DNA of 64,000 nt from Litorimonas sp963972195. GTDB lineage: Bacteria > Pseudomonadota > Alphaproteobacteria > Caulobacterales > Maricaulaceae. Location: assembly GCA_963972195.1 (NCBI GenBank), contig CAXATH010000001.1, positions 372,001-436,000 on the forward strand, in the 5' to 3' direction. Under the pieces are notes generated by a model. That model did no database searches and was not told the DNA's origin. It saw nothing but the letters and a program-made list of their open reading frames with translations. Made by a program: the position numbers and the translations under genes. Below are positions 19,673-29,467 of this stretch, piece after piece. Each line of letters begins with the position of its first letter. Within the stretch, counting starts at the first letter, position 1.

Positions 19673-19765
19673 GACAGCTCTTATTACTTGTCTTAAAATT
19701 CGACCTGAAAGCGAGACCTGAAAGTGTACGGGACTCACGATTACACAATGTCCACAATCGGGCGG

Positions 19766-19794
19766 AACCTAGAGATGCGGCCACCAGATTGCAA
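19766..19794 (-). promoter_or_regulatory. possible promoter of the nuo operon
   Basis: On the minus strand TTGCAA and TAGGTT are separated by 17 nt, about 95 bp upstream of nuoA, in the 218-bp gap between the SDR gene and nuoA. The -10 match is only moderate (4 of 6), so this is a candidate. No terminator-like hairpin is seen after the SDR gene, so read-through from gltDB is also possible. Confidence 0.3.
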
Positions 19795-19890
19795 CAGTCC
19801 TTTAACGTGAAAACCACAGCTTTTCCACTGCGACACTTACACTAAATATGCGAATAAGTCGCAATAAAAGAAAGGCTTAGAGAACCCTTA

Positions 19891-20589
19891 TCAATCGTCT
19901 TTTGTAACGGGCAAAATGAGCATATCTCCGACCTCAACTGTCTTGGGTTGGGAGACGGCATAGGCTACGGCTCTGGCAATATCATCCGGCCTTAGCGCGT
20001 CTGGTTTCTCATCGTCGAAAAAGGCCGTATCAACCATGCCTGGTTCGATGAGGGTGACGCGACAGCCTGACCCCTTTAACTCGCCCCGCAGATTATAGGC
20101 GAGCGCGTTAGCGGCATGTTTGGAAACGGAATACATGGACCCGTCCAGATATCGACGTCCGGCCACGGAGCCCGTTACAACGATATGGCCCTCTGCCTTT
20201 TTGATATAGGGTAGAGAAGCCTGAACTGTTTTGGCGAGGCCCATGATGTTTATATCGACAATAGCTTGCCAGCTATCCTGAGGCGCCTCGGAGAACCCGC
20301 CGGGCTTGCCGCCCGTCCCTGCATTGGCAAAGACGGCGTCGATCTGGCCGAAGGTGTCATTGGCGATTTCAAAACATTTTTCTACTTGAGCCGAGTTGGT
20401 CACGTCGCAATCCAGCACAAGCGATTTTCCCTCTGGCAATTCGGAGGCAATCTTTTCAAGCTCCTCAACGGACCGCGCGGCGAGCGCGACATTCCAGCCT
20501 TCATTTCCGAGCCGTATCGCCGCGGCTTTGCCGATACCGGACGACGCGCCTGTGATGAAAATGGTCTGTGTGTTATTCTGATCGCTCAT
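19891..20589 (-). CDS. SDR family NAD(P)-dependent oxidoreductase
   Basis: A classical short-chain dehydrogenase of 232 residues. The nucleotide-binding motif TGASSGIG is near residue 14, the NAG motif (FANAGTGG) near residue 90, the catalytic Ser in VTGSVAGR near residue 140, and YSVSK near residue 153. The block SGCRVTLIEPGMVDT is typical of the YdfG/serine-dehydrogenase-like group acting on small 3-hydroxy acids, but the substrate cannot be read from sequence. It lies between gltB and nuoA on the same strand, 107 bp after gltB. Confidence 0.85.
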   Translation of the reverse strand: MSDQNNTQTIFITGASSGIGKAAAIRLGNEGWNVALAARSVEELEKIASELPEGKSLVLDCDVTNSAQVEKCFEIANDTFGQIDAVFANAGTGGKPGGFSEAPQDSWQAIVDINIMGLAKTVQASLPYIKKAEGHIVVTGSVAGRRYLDGSMYSVSKHAANALAYNLRGELKGSGCRVTLIEPGMVDTAFFDDEKPDALRPDDIARAVAYAVSQPKTVEVGDMLILPVTKDD

Positions 20590-20696
20590 GATTTTCTCCT
20601 GTGGTTCTTTAAATAAACCAGAGAAAACCGAGAACGTTCCGACAACTGTCTGCAGAACCCGAAAAGAGGCCTTTGAAACCCTTCTCCCCTAAAAAA

Positions 20697-23600
20697 TCAC
20701 TCCGCCGCGTCCACCAGAGGCACCTCCAGTCGCGTTAGCATTTCCTTTGGAATGACCTGCCAGAAATTGGCGCGTTCGAACTCCCATTCCGAGAGGAGTT
20801 TTTCCGAAAATTCCGATCCTGTGAGCTCGGCATGGCGGCGAATAAGGTTTTTGCATTCCTCTTCGTAATGCTCTGAGCCAAAACGCTGCCAGACGACGCT
20901 ATCCGGATTCACGGCCTTCTCAAACCGTTTCTTAGCGTCATAGACATAGGCCATACCGCCCGTCATGCCGGCGCCGAAATTGTCTCCGACTGAGCCAAGA
21001 ATAACCGCGATGCCGCCTGTCATATATTCGCAGCCATTGGTGCCACAGCCTTCGACAACCGTAATCGCGCCGGAATTTCGGACACAGAAGCGCTCTCCGG
21101 CCCGGCCCGCTGCCATGAGCAGGCCTTTGGTCGCTCCGTAAAGGCAGGTATTCCCGATAATGGCGCTGCTATGCCAATCAATCGGTGTATGACCTTGCGG
21201 GGAGACGATAATTTCTGCCCCTGAAAGCCCCTTGCCGACATAGTCATTGGCGTCGCCGTCCAAGACGAGGCGCAAGCCCTTCATGCCGAACGCGCCCAGA
21301 GACTGCCCGGCGGAGCCGCGAAGCCGTACGGTAAGCTGTCCATCCGAGACGCCGTCCGCGCCAAAGGTTTTATATATGTGCGAACTTGTCCGGGTGCCGA
21401 CGGCGCGGTGCGTGTTTTCTATGCCGTAAGTCAGATATGTTTTTTCACCGCGCTCAAAGAACTGGCCGGCATCCGCGACAATCTTTTCGTCTAAAGAGTT
21501 CGGCACTTCGACGCGTTGCAAACGCGTATCCTTGACCCGTTCATTATCGACCCGGGCGAGGATCGGATTCAAGTCCAGATCATCGAGGTTTTCCGCGCCG
21601 CGGCTAACTTGTACCAACAGATCCGAACGGCCAATTACATCGTCCAGCGATTCAAACCCAAGTTCGGCCAGAATTTCGCGTACGTCTTCGGCAATGAAGG
21701 TCATCAGATTGATAACTTTCTCCGGCGTTCCGGTAAACTTCTCACGAAGCGCCGGATCTTGAACGCAAACACCCACAGGGCAGGTATTGGAATGGCACTG
21801 GCGCACCATGATACAGCCCATCGCCACGAGAGAGAGCGTGCCGATGCCGTATTCCTCCGCGCCGAGCATCGCCGCAATCACGATGTCGCGGCCTGTTTTC
21901 AGCCCGCCATCTGTCCGGAGCGTGACGGAATTTCTGAGATTATTCAGCGTCAGAACCTGATGCGCTTCGGAAAGACCCAGCTCCCACGGCATACCCGCAT
22001 ATTTGAGCGAGGTATTCGGCGACGCGCCTGTCCCGCCATTATGGCCCGCAATCAGAATGGTGTCCGCTTTGGCCTTGGCGACCCCGGCGGCGATTGTACC
22101 AACACCGGAAGACGCGACGAGTTTGACGGCCACGCGCGCAGTCGGGTTGATTTGCTTCAAATCATAAATCAGCTGCGCCAAATCCTCGATGGAATAGATA
22201 TCATGATGCGGCGGCGGCGAAATCAGGGTCACACCCGGCGTCGCGTTTCGGAATTTTGCAATCATTTCCGTGACTTTGAAGCCGGGGAGCTGACCGCCCT
22301 CACCCGGCTTGGCGCCCTGGGCGACTTTAATTTCAATTTCATAACACTGGTTGAGATATTCCGCATTCACACCGAAACGCCCGGAGGCAATCTGCTTGAC
22401 CGCAGAGTTCGGATTATCGCCATTTGGCAATGGGTTGTAGCGGGCGCGGTCTTCGCCGCCCTCACCCGAGACGGATTTCGCCCCGATCCGGTTCATCGCA
22501 ATGTTCAGCGTGCCATGCGCTTCCGGCGACAAGGCGCCCAGCGACATGCCCGGCGTACAGAAACGCCGCCGGATTTCATTGACGCTTTGGACGCGTCGAA
22601 CTGGCAAAGATTTGGAGGTTGTCCGAAAGTCCAGCAAATCCCGAATTTGGATTGGGTCCGCCGAGTTTACTGTCTCGGCATATTGTTTGTAGAGCTTATA
22701 ATCTTCGCGTCCGACAGCTTCCTGGAGCATGTGGATCATATCCGCCTTGTAAGCATGGCGCTCCCCTCGCGCCCGGACCCTGTAAAGACCGCCCACAGGC
22801 AAGCGCACAACAGCGCTGTCATAGGCTTTTTCATGAGCCTCCAAAACTTTGGCCTCGAGACCAGCCAAGCCGATACCCGAAATCCGACTTGTCATACCCG
22901 GGAAATTGGCGCCGACCAGAGCGCGGGACAGACCCATGGCTTCGAAATTATTGCCGCCTCGATAGGACGAAATAACGGAAATACCCATTTTGGAAATAAT
23001 TTTGAGAAGGCCGCCTTCAATGGCCGCTTTATATTGCGCCACCGCTTCGTCGCCGCTCATATCCAGCAATCCGCGTTTTACGCGGTCCATCAAGGAATCC
23101 TGCGCCATGTAAGCATTTACGCAGGTCGCGCCCGCCCCAATCAAGACGGCAAAATAATGCGTGTCGAGACATTCGGCTGAGCGAACAAGGATAGAGCAAG
23201 AGGATCGCAGCCCGTCATTCACCAGAGCCGTTTGAACCGCGCCGGTGCAGAGGATCATAGGCGCCGCAGCGCGGGTTTCATTCGTATTTTCGTCCGTCAG
23301 AACGATGTTTTCGACTCCGCGCGCCACCGCGTCTTTGGCTTCTTCGCGAATGCGCCGAAGCGTATCACGTAGAGCGCGCCCGCCGGACTCTTCGCCTTCA
23401 GGAACCGGGAAAGTACAGTCAATCAAAGTGATTTTATCGCCCACCATTTTGACGAACCGATCATACATCCCGGTCGTCAGAACCGGACTGTCCAGCACAT
23501 ACATTTCGTTCGTCTGCGCGCCTGTCTCGGACAAAATATTGCGAAGGTTTCGGAAACGGGTCTTAAGCCCCATCACCCGCGTTTCGCGTAAGGGATCAAT

Positions 23601-25211
23601 TGGCGGGTTTGTAACCTGAGAAAAGTTCTGGCGGAAATAATGCGATAAAGGCCTGTAAACATCGGACAGCACGGCTAGAGGCGTATCATCGCCCATCGAG
23701 CCGACGGATTCTTTGCCGGTTTCAGCCATGGGAGTCAGGATCAGTTCCTGATCTTCCAATGTTTGTCCGCAGGAGAGTTGTCGCCGCGCCAAAGATTCAC
23801 CCGATAAGGCAGGCTCAGGTTCGGGGCCGGCAAGCTTTTCATCCAGATTAATGACCTTTTCGAGCCATTTTTTGTAGGGCCGCTTTTTAGCCAGCTCGTT
23901 CATGATCTGGGAAGAGGTATAAAATTTGCCTTCTTCCAAATCGACGGCGATCATCCGGCCGGGTTTCAGCGCACCTTTTCGGACAATATCCTTTTCTTCC
24001 ATCGGGCACATGCCGGCTTCGGATCCGACGGCCAAAATGCCTTGATTGGAGATAGCGTAGCGCAGAGGACGCAAACCATTGCGGTCCAATCCGGCCATGG
24101 CCCAGCGCCCGTCATAAGCGGCCAAAGCTGCAGGGCCGTCCCACGGCTCCATCACCGCATTGCAATACTCATATAGCGCCCGCCAGGACGACGGCATGAG
24201 ATCGCCGCGTTTTGAATAGGCTTCGGGCACTAAGAGCGTTTTCGCCATAGGCGCAGAGCGACCCGCCCTCACAAGCAGCTCAAAGACGGAATCCAGAGCG
24301 GCAGAATCAGAACTTCCCTTTTGAATAATCGGTTTTACATCCTCGGCGCGGTCACCAAAGGCGCTATTTGCCATTTTGATTTCATGGCTTTTCATATGGT
24401 TTGTATTGGATTTCAGCGTGTTGATTTCGCCGTTATGGGCCAGCATCCGAAACGGCTGCGCCAACCACCATTGCGGAAAGGTGTTGGTGGAATAACGCTG
24501 ATGATAAATCGCCGCGCGGGAGACGAAACGTTCGTCCTGCAGATCGGTGTAAAAATTATCGATGTCCTGCGCGAGGAACATGCCTTTATAAATAACCGTC
24601 TGAACCGAGAGAGAGCAGATGTAAAAGCTCGGGATTGCTTCGGCGATGACGCGTTTTTCGATGCGGCGGCGAACGATATAAAGCTCGCGTTCCAGCGCGT
24701 TGCCTTTCCGGCCTTTCGGATCGCGGAACAGAACCTGTTCAATGGCGGGTCGTGTGGCCTTGGCTTTTTCGCCAATAATGTCGATATTGATCGGGACCTG
24801 GCGCCATCCGTAAATGTAAAACCCTTCTTTGAGGAGCTCGGATTCAACAATTGTTCGCGCCGATTCCTGCGCCGTAAAATCAGTCCGCGGGAGGAAAATC
24901 ATCCCGACGGCGATTTTGGCCGCGCTGGCTTTGTGTCCGGTATTTTCTACCTGAGAGCGGAAAAACTCTTGCGGAATATCCATACGGATACCGGCCCCGT
25001 CTCCGGTTTTCCCGTCTGCATCAACGGCCCCTCTGTGCCAGACATTTTTAAGCGCTTGAATGGATTTCTCGACAACGTCCCGGCGGGGCGAGCCGTCAAT
25101 AGAGGCCACCAATCCAACGCCGCAATTCGCGCGTTCATGTTCAGGGTCATAAGCGTTTGCCGCAATCAAGGCGTCGCGTTTCGTTTCGTAATCTTTGAGC
25201 CAATCAGACAT
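20697..25211 (-). CDS. gltB: glutamate synthase (NADPH) large subunit
   Basis: Transfers the amide of glutamine to 2-oxoglutarate, giving two glutamates in ammonia assimilation. The 1504-residue protein starts with a short propeptide and then the glutaminase nucleophile Cys30 in ERANCGVGLVASIDG. Next come a central domain, an FMN-binding synthase domain (AGHNGGTGASPNTSLKYAG), the 3Fe-4S cysteines in CIMVRQCHSNTCPVGVC, and a C-terminal beta-helix domain (GAIIVSPQG-type GXXGXXXG repeats). Length is standard. It overlaps the upstream GFA gene by 8 nt and is transcribed after gltD. Confidence 0.97.
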   Translation of the reverse strand: MSDWLKDYETKRDALIAANAYDPEHERANCGVGLVASIDGSPRRDVVEKSIQALKNVWHRGAVDADGKTGDGAGIRMDIPQEFFRSQVENTGHKASAAKIAVGMIFLPRTDFTAQESARTIVESELLKEGFYIYGWRQVPINIDIIGEKAKATRPAIEQVLFRDPKGRKGNALERELYIVRRRIEKRVIAEAIPSFYICSLSVQTVIYKGMFLAQDIDNFYTDLQDERFVSRAAIYHQRYSTNTFPQWWLAQPFRMLAHNGEINTLKSNTNHMKSHEIKMANSAFGDRAEDVKPIIQKGSSDSAALDSVFELLVRAGRSAPMAKTLLVPEAYSKRGDLMPSSWRALYEYCNAVMEPWDGPAALAAYDGRWAMAGLDRNGLRPLRYAISNQGILAVGSEAGMCPMEEKDIVRKGALKPGRMIAVDLEEGKFYTSSQIMNELAKKRPYKKWLEKVINLDEKLAGPEPEPALSGESLARRQLSCGQTLEDQELILTPMAETGKESVGSMGDDTPLAVLSDVYRPLSHYFRQNFSQVTNPPIDPLRETRVMGLKTRFRNLRNILSETGAQTNEMYVLDSPVLTTGMYDRFVKMVGDKITLIDCTFPVPEGEESGGRALRDTLRRIREEAKDAVARGVENIVLTDENTNETRAAAPMILCTGAVQTALVNDGLRSSCSILVRSAECLDTHYFAVLIGAGATCVNAYMAQDSLMDRVKRGLLDMSGDEAVAQYKAAIEGGLLKIISKMGISVISSYRGGNNFEAMGLSRALVGANFPGMTSRISGIGLAGLEAKVLEAHEKAYDSAVVRLPVGGLYRVRARGERHAYKADMIHMLQEAVGREDYKLYKQYAETVNSADPIQIRDLLDFRTTSKSLPVRRVQSVNEIRRRFCTPGMSLGALSPEAHGTLNIAMNRIGAKSVSGEGGEDRARYNPLPNGDNPNSAVKQIASGRFGVNAEYLNQCYEIEIKVAQGAKPGEGGQLPGFKVTEMIAKFRNATPGVTLISPPPHHDIYSIEDLAQLIYDLKQINPTARVAVKLVASSGVGTIAAGVAKAKADTILIAGHNGGTGASPNTSLKYAGMPWELGLSEAHQVLTLNNLRNSVTLRTDGGLKTGRDIVIAAMLGAEEYGIGTLSLVAMGCIMVRQCHSNTCPVGVCVQDPALREKFTGTPEKVINLMTFIAEDVREILAELGFESLDDVIGRSDLLVQVSRGAENLDDLDLNPILARVDNERVKDTRLQRVEVPNSLDEKIVADAGQFFERGEKTYLTYGIENTHRAVGTRTSSHIYKTFGADGVSDGQLTVRLRGSAGQSLGAFGMKGLRLVLDGDANDYVGKGLSGAEIIVSPQGHTPIDWHSSAIIGNTCLYGATKGLLMAAGRAGERFCVRNSGAITVVEGCGTNGCEYMTGGIAVILGSVGDNFGAGMTGGMAYVYDAKKRFEKAVNPDSVVWQRFGSEHYEEECKNLIRRHAELTGSEFSEKLLSEWEFERANFWQVIPKEMLTRLEVPLVDAAE

Positions 25212-25635
25212 GTTTCTGGCTTTCCATAAATTCTTCTAAGACTTGCGCGCCGGTTTTATGCGGGGCGTCGTCAGGTAACGTGTAATACTGAGGCGCTTCA
25301 TCGGTAAAAATATGAGAGCTTAGCTCAAGCCCATCGGTCTCAGCGAGCGTCCCAACGGAAACGCTAAAATCCTTTTCTTCGCCCTGCATGCGCCAAAACA
25401 GGGTTGCGCCGCAGGTTTTACAAAATCCTCGGTCGCCATGGTCGGAAGCCTGATACCAAGTCAGCCCGTCCGTTTTTCCGAGCTTCACACCTTCAGCCGT
25501 ATGAAGTCCGATGAACGCACTCCCTCCATTCTGCTGACGACACATTGAACAATGACATGCATGAAGCTCGACGGGTTCGCCGCAAGCTTTGAACGTGACA
25601 TCGCCGCACAGGCATTTTCCAGCTACCTCTTTCAT
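25204..25635 (-). CDS. GFA family protein (glutathione-dependent formaldehyde-activating enzyme-like)
   Basis: A 143-residue zinc-binding Mss4-like fold protein. Cysteine motifs GKCLCGDVTF near residue 6, HACHCSMCRQQNGG near residue 27, and GFCKTCGATLFW near residue 75 match the GFA/CENP-V family. The family name comes from one member proposed to help formaldehyde react with glutathione; most members have no proven function. I use the ATG at 25635, 4 bp after the gltD stop; longer frames run into gltD. It is inserted between gltD and gltB and overlaps gltB by 8 nt. Confidence 0.85.
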   Translation of the reverse strand: MKEVAGKCLCGDVTFKACGEPVELHACHCSMCRQQNGGSAFIGLHTAEGVKLGKTDGLTWYQASDHGDRGFCKTCGATLFWRMQGEEKDFSVSVGTLAETDGLELSSHIFTDEAPQYYTLPDDAPHKTGAQVLEEFMESQKHV

Positions 25636-25639
25636 CGCC

Positions 25640-27073
25640 TTACTCCGCCGCGACTTTGGTTTCAGCGCGCTCCAGATCACGCAGAAATTTGTGCATATGC
25701 TCCGCTGCGTCCCGGCCCTCGCGAATTGCCCAGACAACAAGAGACGCGCCGCGAACAATATCTCCGGCGGCGTAAACCCCTGGCAGATTGGTCTCGAACG
25801 TCAGCGGATTGACCCGTACCGTGCCCCAACGCGTCGTGGTCAGCTCTTCGGACATGACTTTCATATCTTCAGGCGAGAAGCCCAACGCCTTGATGACAAG
25901 GTCGGCTTCAACATCAAATTCCGCCCCTTCAATAGCTTCTGGGCTCTGACGTCCTGAGGCATCTTTTTGGCCGAGGCGCATCCGATCTGCGCGAACCGCG
26001 CTGGTCTTGCCGCCCTCATCGTGAATGGATTTTGGTGCGGCGAGCCATTCAAAGGTCACACCCTCCTCTTGGGCATTCGCTGTTTCGCGCCGGGAGCCGG
26101 GCATATTGGCGTGGTCGCGGCGGTAAAGACAGGTCACGGATTTTGCGCCCTGACGGACGGCCGTCCGAACGCAATCCATGGCCGTATCTCCGCCGCCAAT
26201 GACGACGACATTTCTGCCTTCTGCCATCTCGCCGCTCACTTCGTCCCCTAAGCCGCGCCGGTTAGACTCTATCAGGAAAGGCAGAGCCGCACTTACGCCT
26301 TTGGCGCCGCTGCCCGGACATTCCAAATCGCGCGCCTTGTAAACGCCCGTTGCAATCAGAACGGCCTGATGCTTTTCGCGAAGCTTATCAAAGGTGATGT
26401 CCACCCCGACATCGCAATTCATAACAAATTCAATTCCGCCGTCTTCGAGGCGCTTCGTCCGGCGCTGCACGATTTTCTTTTCCAGTTTGAAGTTCGGGAT
26501 CCCATAGATCAAAAGCCCGCCGGCCCGGTCATGTCGATCATAGACCGTGACCTGCCACCCCTGAAGGCGAAGCTGCTCTGCGGCCGCCAGTCCCGCTGGC
26601 CCTGCCCCGATAATTCCAACACTTCCGGCACGTTCACGGAGGGGCTTGATAGGCTCTATCCACTCTTCTTCCCATGCCTTGTCGGTCAGATAGCGCTCGA
26701 CCGACCCAATTGTCACTGTGCCATGGCCAGACTGCTCAATCACGCAAGAGCCTTCACAAAGACGGTCTTGCGGACAAATACGTCCGCAGATTTCGGGCAT
26801 ATTATTTGTCGCACTGGAGACTTCCCAGGCTTCTTTGACGCGGCCTTCTGCTGTGAGTTTAAGCCAATCAGGAATGTTGTTTTCAAGCGGGCAGTGGTTC
26901 TGGCAGAACGGGACGCCGCACTGAGAACAGCGCGAAGCTTGCTCTTCGGCTTTCGTTTCAATGTAATCGCCGTAGATTTCCAAAAAATCGTCACGTCGTT
27001 CCGTTGCCGCCCTTTTTGCAGGCATATCCCGTTCAGTTTGGGTAAATTGCAACATTTTGTTTGACTTAGCCAT
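25640..27073 (-). CDS. gltD: glutamate synthase small subunit
   Basis: Flavoprotein that takes electrons from NADPH and passes them to GltB. The 477 residues contain an N-terminal cysteine-rich region for two [4Fe-4S] clusters (CSQCGVPFCQNHCPLENNIP and CGRICPQDRLCEGSC), an FAD Rossmann motif (IIGAGPAGLAAAEQLR), and an NADPH motif (VVVIGGGDTAMDC). I use the ATG at 27073 (MAKSNKMLQFTQTERD), which has GAGG a few nt upstream; the frame stays open for 13 more codons, but that part is atypical. First gene of the gltD-GFA-gltB unit. Confidence 0.96.
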   Translation of the reverse strand: MAKSNKMLQFTQTERDMPAKRAATERRDDFLEIYGDYIETKAEEQASRCSQCGVPFCQNHCPLENNIPDWLKLTAEGRVKEAWEVSSATNNMPEICGRICPQDRLCEGSCVIEQSGHGTVTIGSVERYLTDKAWEEEWIEPIKPLRERAGSVGIIGAGPAGLAAAEQLRLQGWQVTVYDRHDRAGGLLIYGIPNFKLEKKIVQRRTKRLEDGGIEFVMNCDVGVDITFDKLREKHQAVLIATGVYKARDLECPGSGAKGVSAALPFLIESNRRGLGDEVSGEMAEGRNVVVIGGGDTAMDCVRTAVRQGAKSVTCLYRRDHANMPGSRRETANAQEEGVTFEWLAAPKSIHDEGGKTSAVRADRMRLGQKDASGRQSPEAIEGAEFDVEADLVIKALGFSPEDMKVMSEELTTTRWGTVRVNPLTFETNLPGVYAAGDIVRGASLVVWAIREGRDAAEHMHKFLRDLERAETKVAAE

Positions 27074-27364
27074 GAGGCCCTCACTTGATGTTCGGGCTCT
27101 CTGTACACTCAACGACCCAAAAGAGCAAGATGCGACAATCTGTCAAAATTTGATAAAATTTAAAAATTATTTCCCTCCTAGGTAATTGTTAATAATATAC
27201 TTTTTATCAAATATTTGCTTTCTCTTAATTTGTGCCTAAATACTACTGTGTAGCTTATATGAGGTAAAATTCTGTGTTTTTTGACTATTTTACGCTACTT
27301 TTGCGCATGACTGACATCCCGCCGCCCTAATAAAGCCGTAACCTTCAGGGCATAGAGACACATC
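27074..27364. promoter_or_regulatory. AT-rich divergent intergenic region, gltD / uppP
   Basis: A 291-bp gap between divergent gltD and uppP, visibly richer in A+T than its surroundings, particularly 27140-27300. It must hold promoters in both directions. On the minus strand a TTGACA box occurs at about 27139-27144, with a small TGACA-ATC-TGTC dyad next to it; no convincing -10 box follows at the right distance. On the plus strand a TTAA-N7-CTAA element (about 27235-27249) is one mismatch from the CtrA consensus. No RNA gene was seen. Confidence 0.4.
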
Positions 27365-28180
27365 ATGTCATGGCTGCATCTCACATTACTGGCTCTTATT
27401 CAGGGACTGACAGAGTTCTTGCCAATTTCCAGTTCGGCACACCTGATTTTGCCCGCCAAAATCCTGGGATGGCGAGATCAGGGCCCTCTCATTGATGTCA
27501 TGGCACATTTTGGATCGCTCTTTGCAGTGCTGCTCTATTTCCGAAAAGATGTTGGCTCCATTTTAACAGGTCTGATGGATCTGCTGAAACGCCGGCTCAA
27601 TACGGACTCGGTTTTAGCGCTAAACCTGATCATCGCGACCCCGCCTGCCCTGTTGCTTGGAGCGTTTTTACGTTTCGGCGGGTGGGACGAAGCTATTCGG
27701 TCGCCTCTCATCATTGCGATTACGACAATCGTATTTGGGGTTTTGCTCTGGCTCTCTGACATTTGGGGGAAAGAAACACGCACAACCGAAGACCTGACCT
27801 GGAAAGGCGCTTTCGGGCTTGGCCTCGCGCAGGCCGTCGCCCTTATTCCAGGAACGTCCCGTTCGGGCATTACCATGACGGCTGCGCGCGCCATGGGCCT
27901 GACCCGTGTTGAAGCCGCCCGTTTCTCCATGTTGATGAGCCTGCCCATCATTGGCGTAGGCGGCTTGTTTGCCCTTTACAGCCTTGCAGGCGCCTCAAAC
28001 AGTGAATTAGCGGGGGCAAGCCTGACAGACGGACTCTGGGTGGCCGCTCTGTCCTTTGTGGCCGCCTTTGCCTGCATCTCTTTATTCATGAAATGGATCA
28101 GCCGTATCGGCATGCTCCCCTTCATGCTTTACCGTCTGGTTTTGGGCGGCGCTCTTTTGATTTGGATTTTTTCCGCCTAA
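27365..28180 (+). CDS. uppP: undecaprenyl-diphosphatase
   Basis: Recycles the lipid carrier for peptidoglycan and O-antigen synthesis by removing a phosphate from undecaprenyl diphosphate; also called BacA. The 271-residue protein is membrane-embedded with about eight helices. The two family motifs are present: GLTEFLPISSSAHL (residues 14-27) and LIPGTSRSGITM (about 159-170), with the acidic, Ser and Arg residues expected. It is transcribed alone, divergent from gltD. Confidence 0.96.
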   Translation: MSWLHLTLLALIQGLTEFLPISSSAHLILPAKILGWRDQGPLIDVMAHFGSLFAVLLYFRKDVGSILTGLMDLLKRRLNTDSVLALNLIIATPPALLLGAFLRFGGWDEAIRSPLIIAITTIVFGVLLWLSDIWGKETRTTEDLTWKGAFGLGLAQAVALIPGTSRSGITMTAARAMGLTRVEAARFSMLMSLPIIGVGGLFALYSLAGASNSELAGASLTDGLWVAALSFVAAFACISLFMKWISRIGMLPFMLYRLVLGGALLIWIFSA

Positions 28181-28270
28181 GCCTTTATGAATTAAAAGTA
28201 ATTTATCCTAAGCTAAAATACTGAAGCCCGTTCTGGACAGGATAACGCAAACCATTCTACGCAAGGTGTA

Positions 28271-29467
28271 ATGTTATTTCGATTTGTTCTCCTTGGCCTT
28301 TTTGCCCTTATCTTTTCAGCGCCTGTCTCATCGACTCCAAATCCCGACACGAAGGCGAGCGGGCAAGCTCCTACGACCCCGCCTATTGAGACAAAAGAGT
28401 TTGACGTCAGAGCCCAGGAGATCATGTCAAAGCTGGAAATGGCCGGCATGGCCATTGCGATAGTTGAGAATGGCAAGATTACTTTTGCAAAAGGGTATGG
28501 CGAAACCGTGAAAGGCTCAGGGGATCTCGTCAGCGCAGATACGGTCTTTCGTTGGGCCTCTGTTTCCAAAGGCGTCGCCGCGCATGTACTCGTCAATATG
28601 GCACGCGAGGGAAAGCTCAAACTCGATACACCCGCCACAGAACTCTCATCCACACTGAAATTACCGCCTTCCGAAACGAAAGTGGATATTACGCACCTTC
28701 TTTCCCATCAGATTGGTATCGTCCGTAATGCCTATGATGATAAAATCGAGGGCGGAATGGGGGCAAAGGAAATCCGCCAGATGCTTGGAAGCCTGCCCTA
28801 TCAATGCGCTCCGGCATCCTGTCATACGTATCAGAATGTCGCCTATGATGCGGCGACGGAGATCGTGCAGACATTAACCGGCCTGCCCTATAAATCTGTT
28901 GTCAAAACCGATGTGTTTGACCGTTTCGGCATGAGCACGGCGACTGTCAGCTATGAAGGTCTTCTGCAGTCCAAATCCTGGGCCAAGCCGCATGGACGAA
29001 GAGGGCAAGTCATTGATGAAGTTCAACCGACCTATTACCGCGTCCCGGCTGCGGCAGGCGTTAACTCCTCTATCAAGGACCTGGCCCGCTGGATGACGGC
29101 GCAGATGCAGGACGAGTTCCCCGGGGCCTCCTCAGAACTCGAAAATGTCCAGAAAGCCTTACAAACGCCGTTGATTCGCACCCGCAGAGAGCAAAGCTAT
29201 ATCAATCGCCGTTTCGGCCAAATGACGAACGCCCATTACGGAATGGGATTCCGGGTTTACAATTATAAAGGCCACAAAGTTGTGGGCCATCGCGGCGGAG
29301 TTGAAGGCTACCGCTCTCTCATTCTTTTCGATCCGGAAATACGTTCGGGCATTGCCGTTATGTGGAACAGCCCCCATTATCAACCTACCGGCCTACAATT
29401 CGAATTTATGGACCAGCTATACGGCCTGCCTAAACAGGACTGGCTGAATTTGGATGATAAAAGCTAA
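28271..29467 (+). CDS. secreted serine hydrolase, beta-lactamase/class C fold
   Basis: A 398-residue protein with an N-terminal signal peptide (LFRFVLLGLFALIFSAPVSS). The serine-beta-lactamase-like catalytic motifs are visible: SVSK at residues 97-100, YQN at 187-189, and HRG in VVGHRGGVEGYRS near the C-terminus. Family members include esterases, D-aminopeptidases, carboxypeptidases and true beta-lactamases; sequence alone does not choose. Two Cys around residues 179 and 184 could form a disulfide in the periplasm. The stop overlaps the convergent TVP38 gene by 4 nt. Confidence 0.85.
   Translation: MLFRFVLLGLFALIFSAPVSSTPNPDTKASGQAPTTPPIETKEFDVRAQEIMSKLEMAGMAIAIVENGKITFAKGYGETVKGSGDLVSADTVFRWASVSKGVAAHVLVNMAREGKLKLDTPATELSSTLKLPPSETKVDITHLLSHQIGIVRNAYDDKIEGGMGAKEIRQMLGSLPYQCAPASCHTYQNVAYDAATEIVQTLTGLPYKSVVKTDVFDRFGMSTATVSYEGLLQSKSWAKPHGRRGQVIDEVQPTYYRVPAAAGVNSSIKDLARWMTAQMQDEFPGASSELENVQKALQTPLIRTRREQSYINRRFGQMTNAHYGMGFRVYNYKGHKVVGHRGGVEGYRSLILFDPEIRSGIAVMWNSPHYQPTGLQFEFMDQLYGLPKQDWLNLDDKS

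Noticed and set aside
20590..20696. Terminator between gltB and the SDR gene
   Set aside because: No stable hairpin with a T run could be drawn in this gap.
21516..23180. 554-codon open frame on the plus strand
   Set aside because: It lies wholly opposite gltB, whose frame is unambiguous; its translation is His/Arg/Gln-rich and without family features, typical of an antisense shadow.
24321..25229. 302-codon plus-strand frame at the gltB 5' end
   Set aside because: Opposite gltB; no ribosome-binding site or family similarity noticed.
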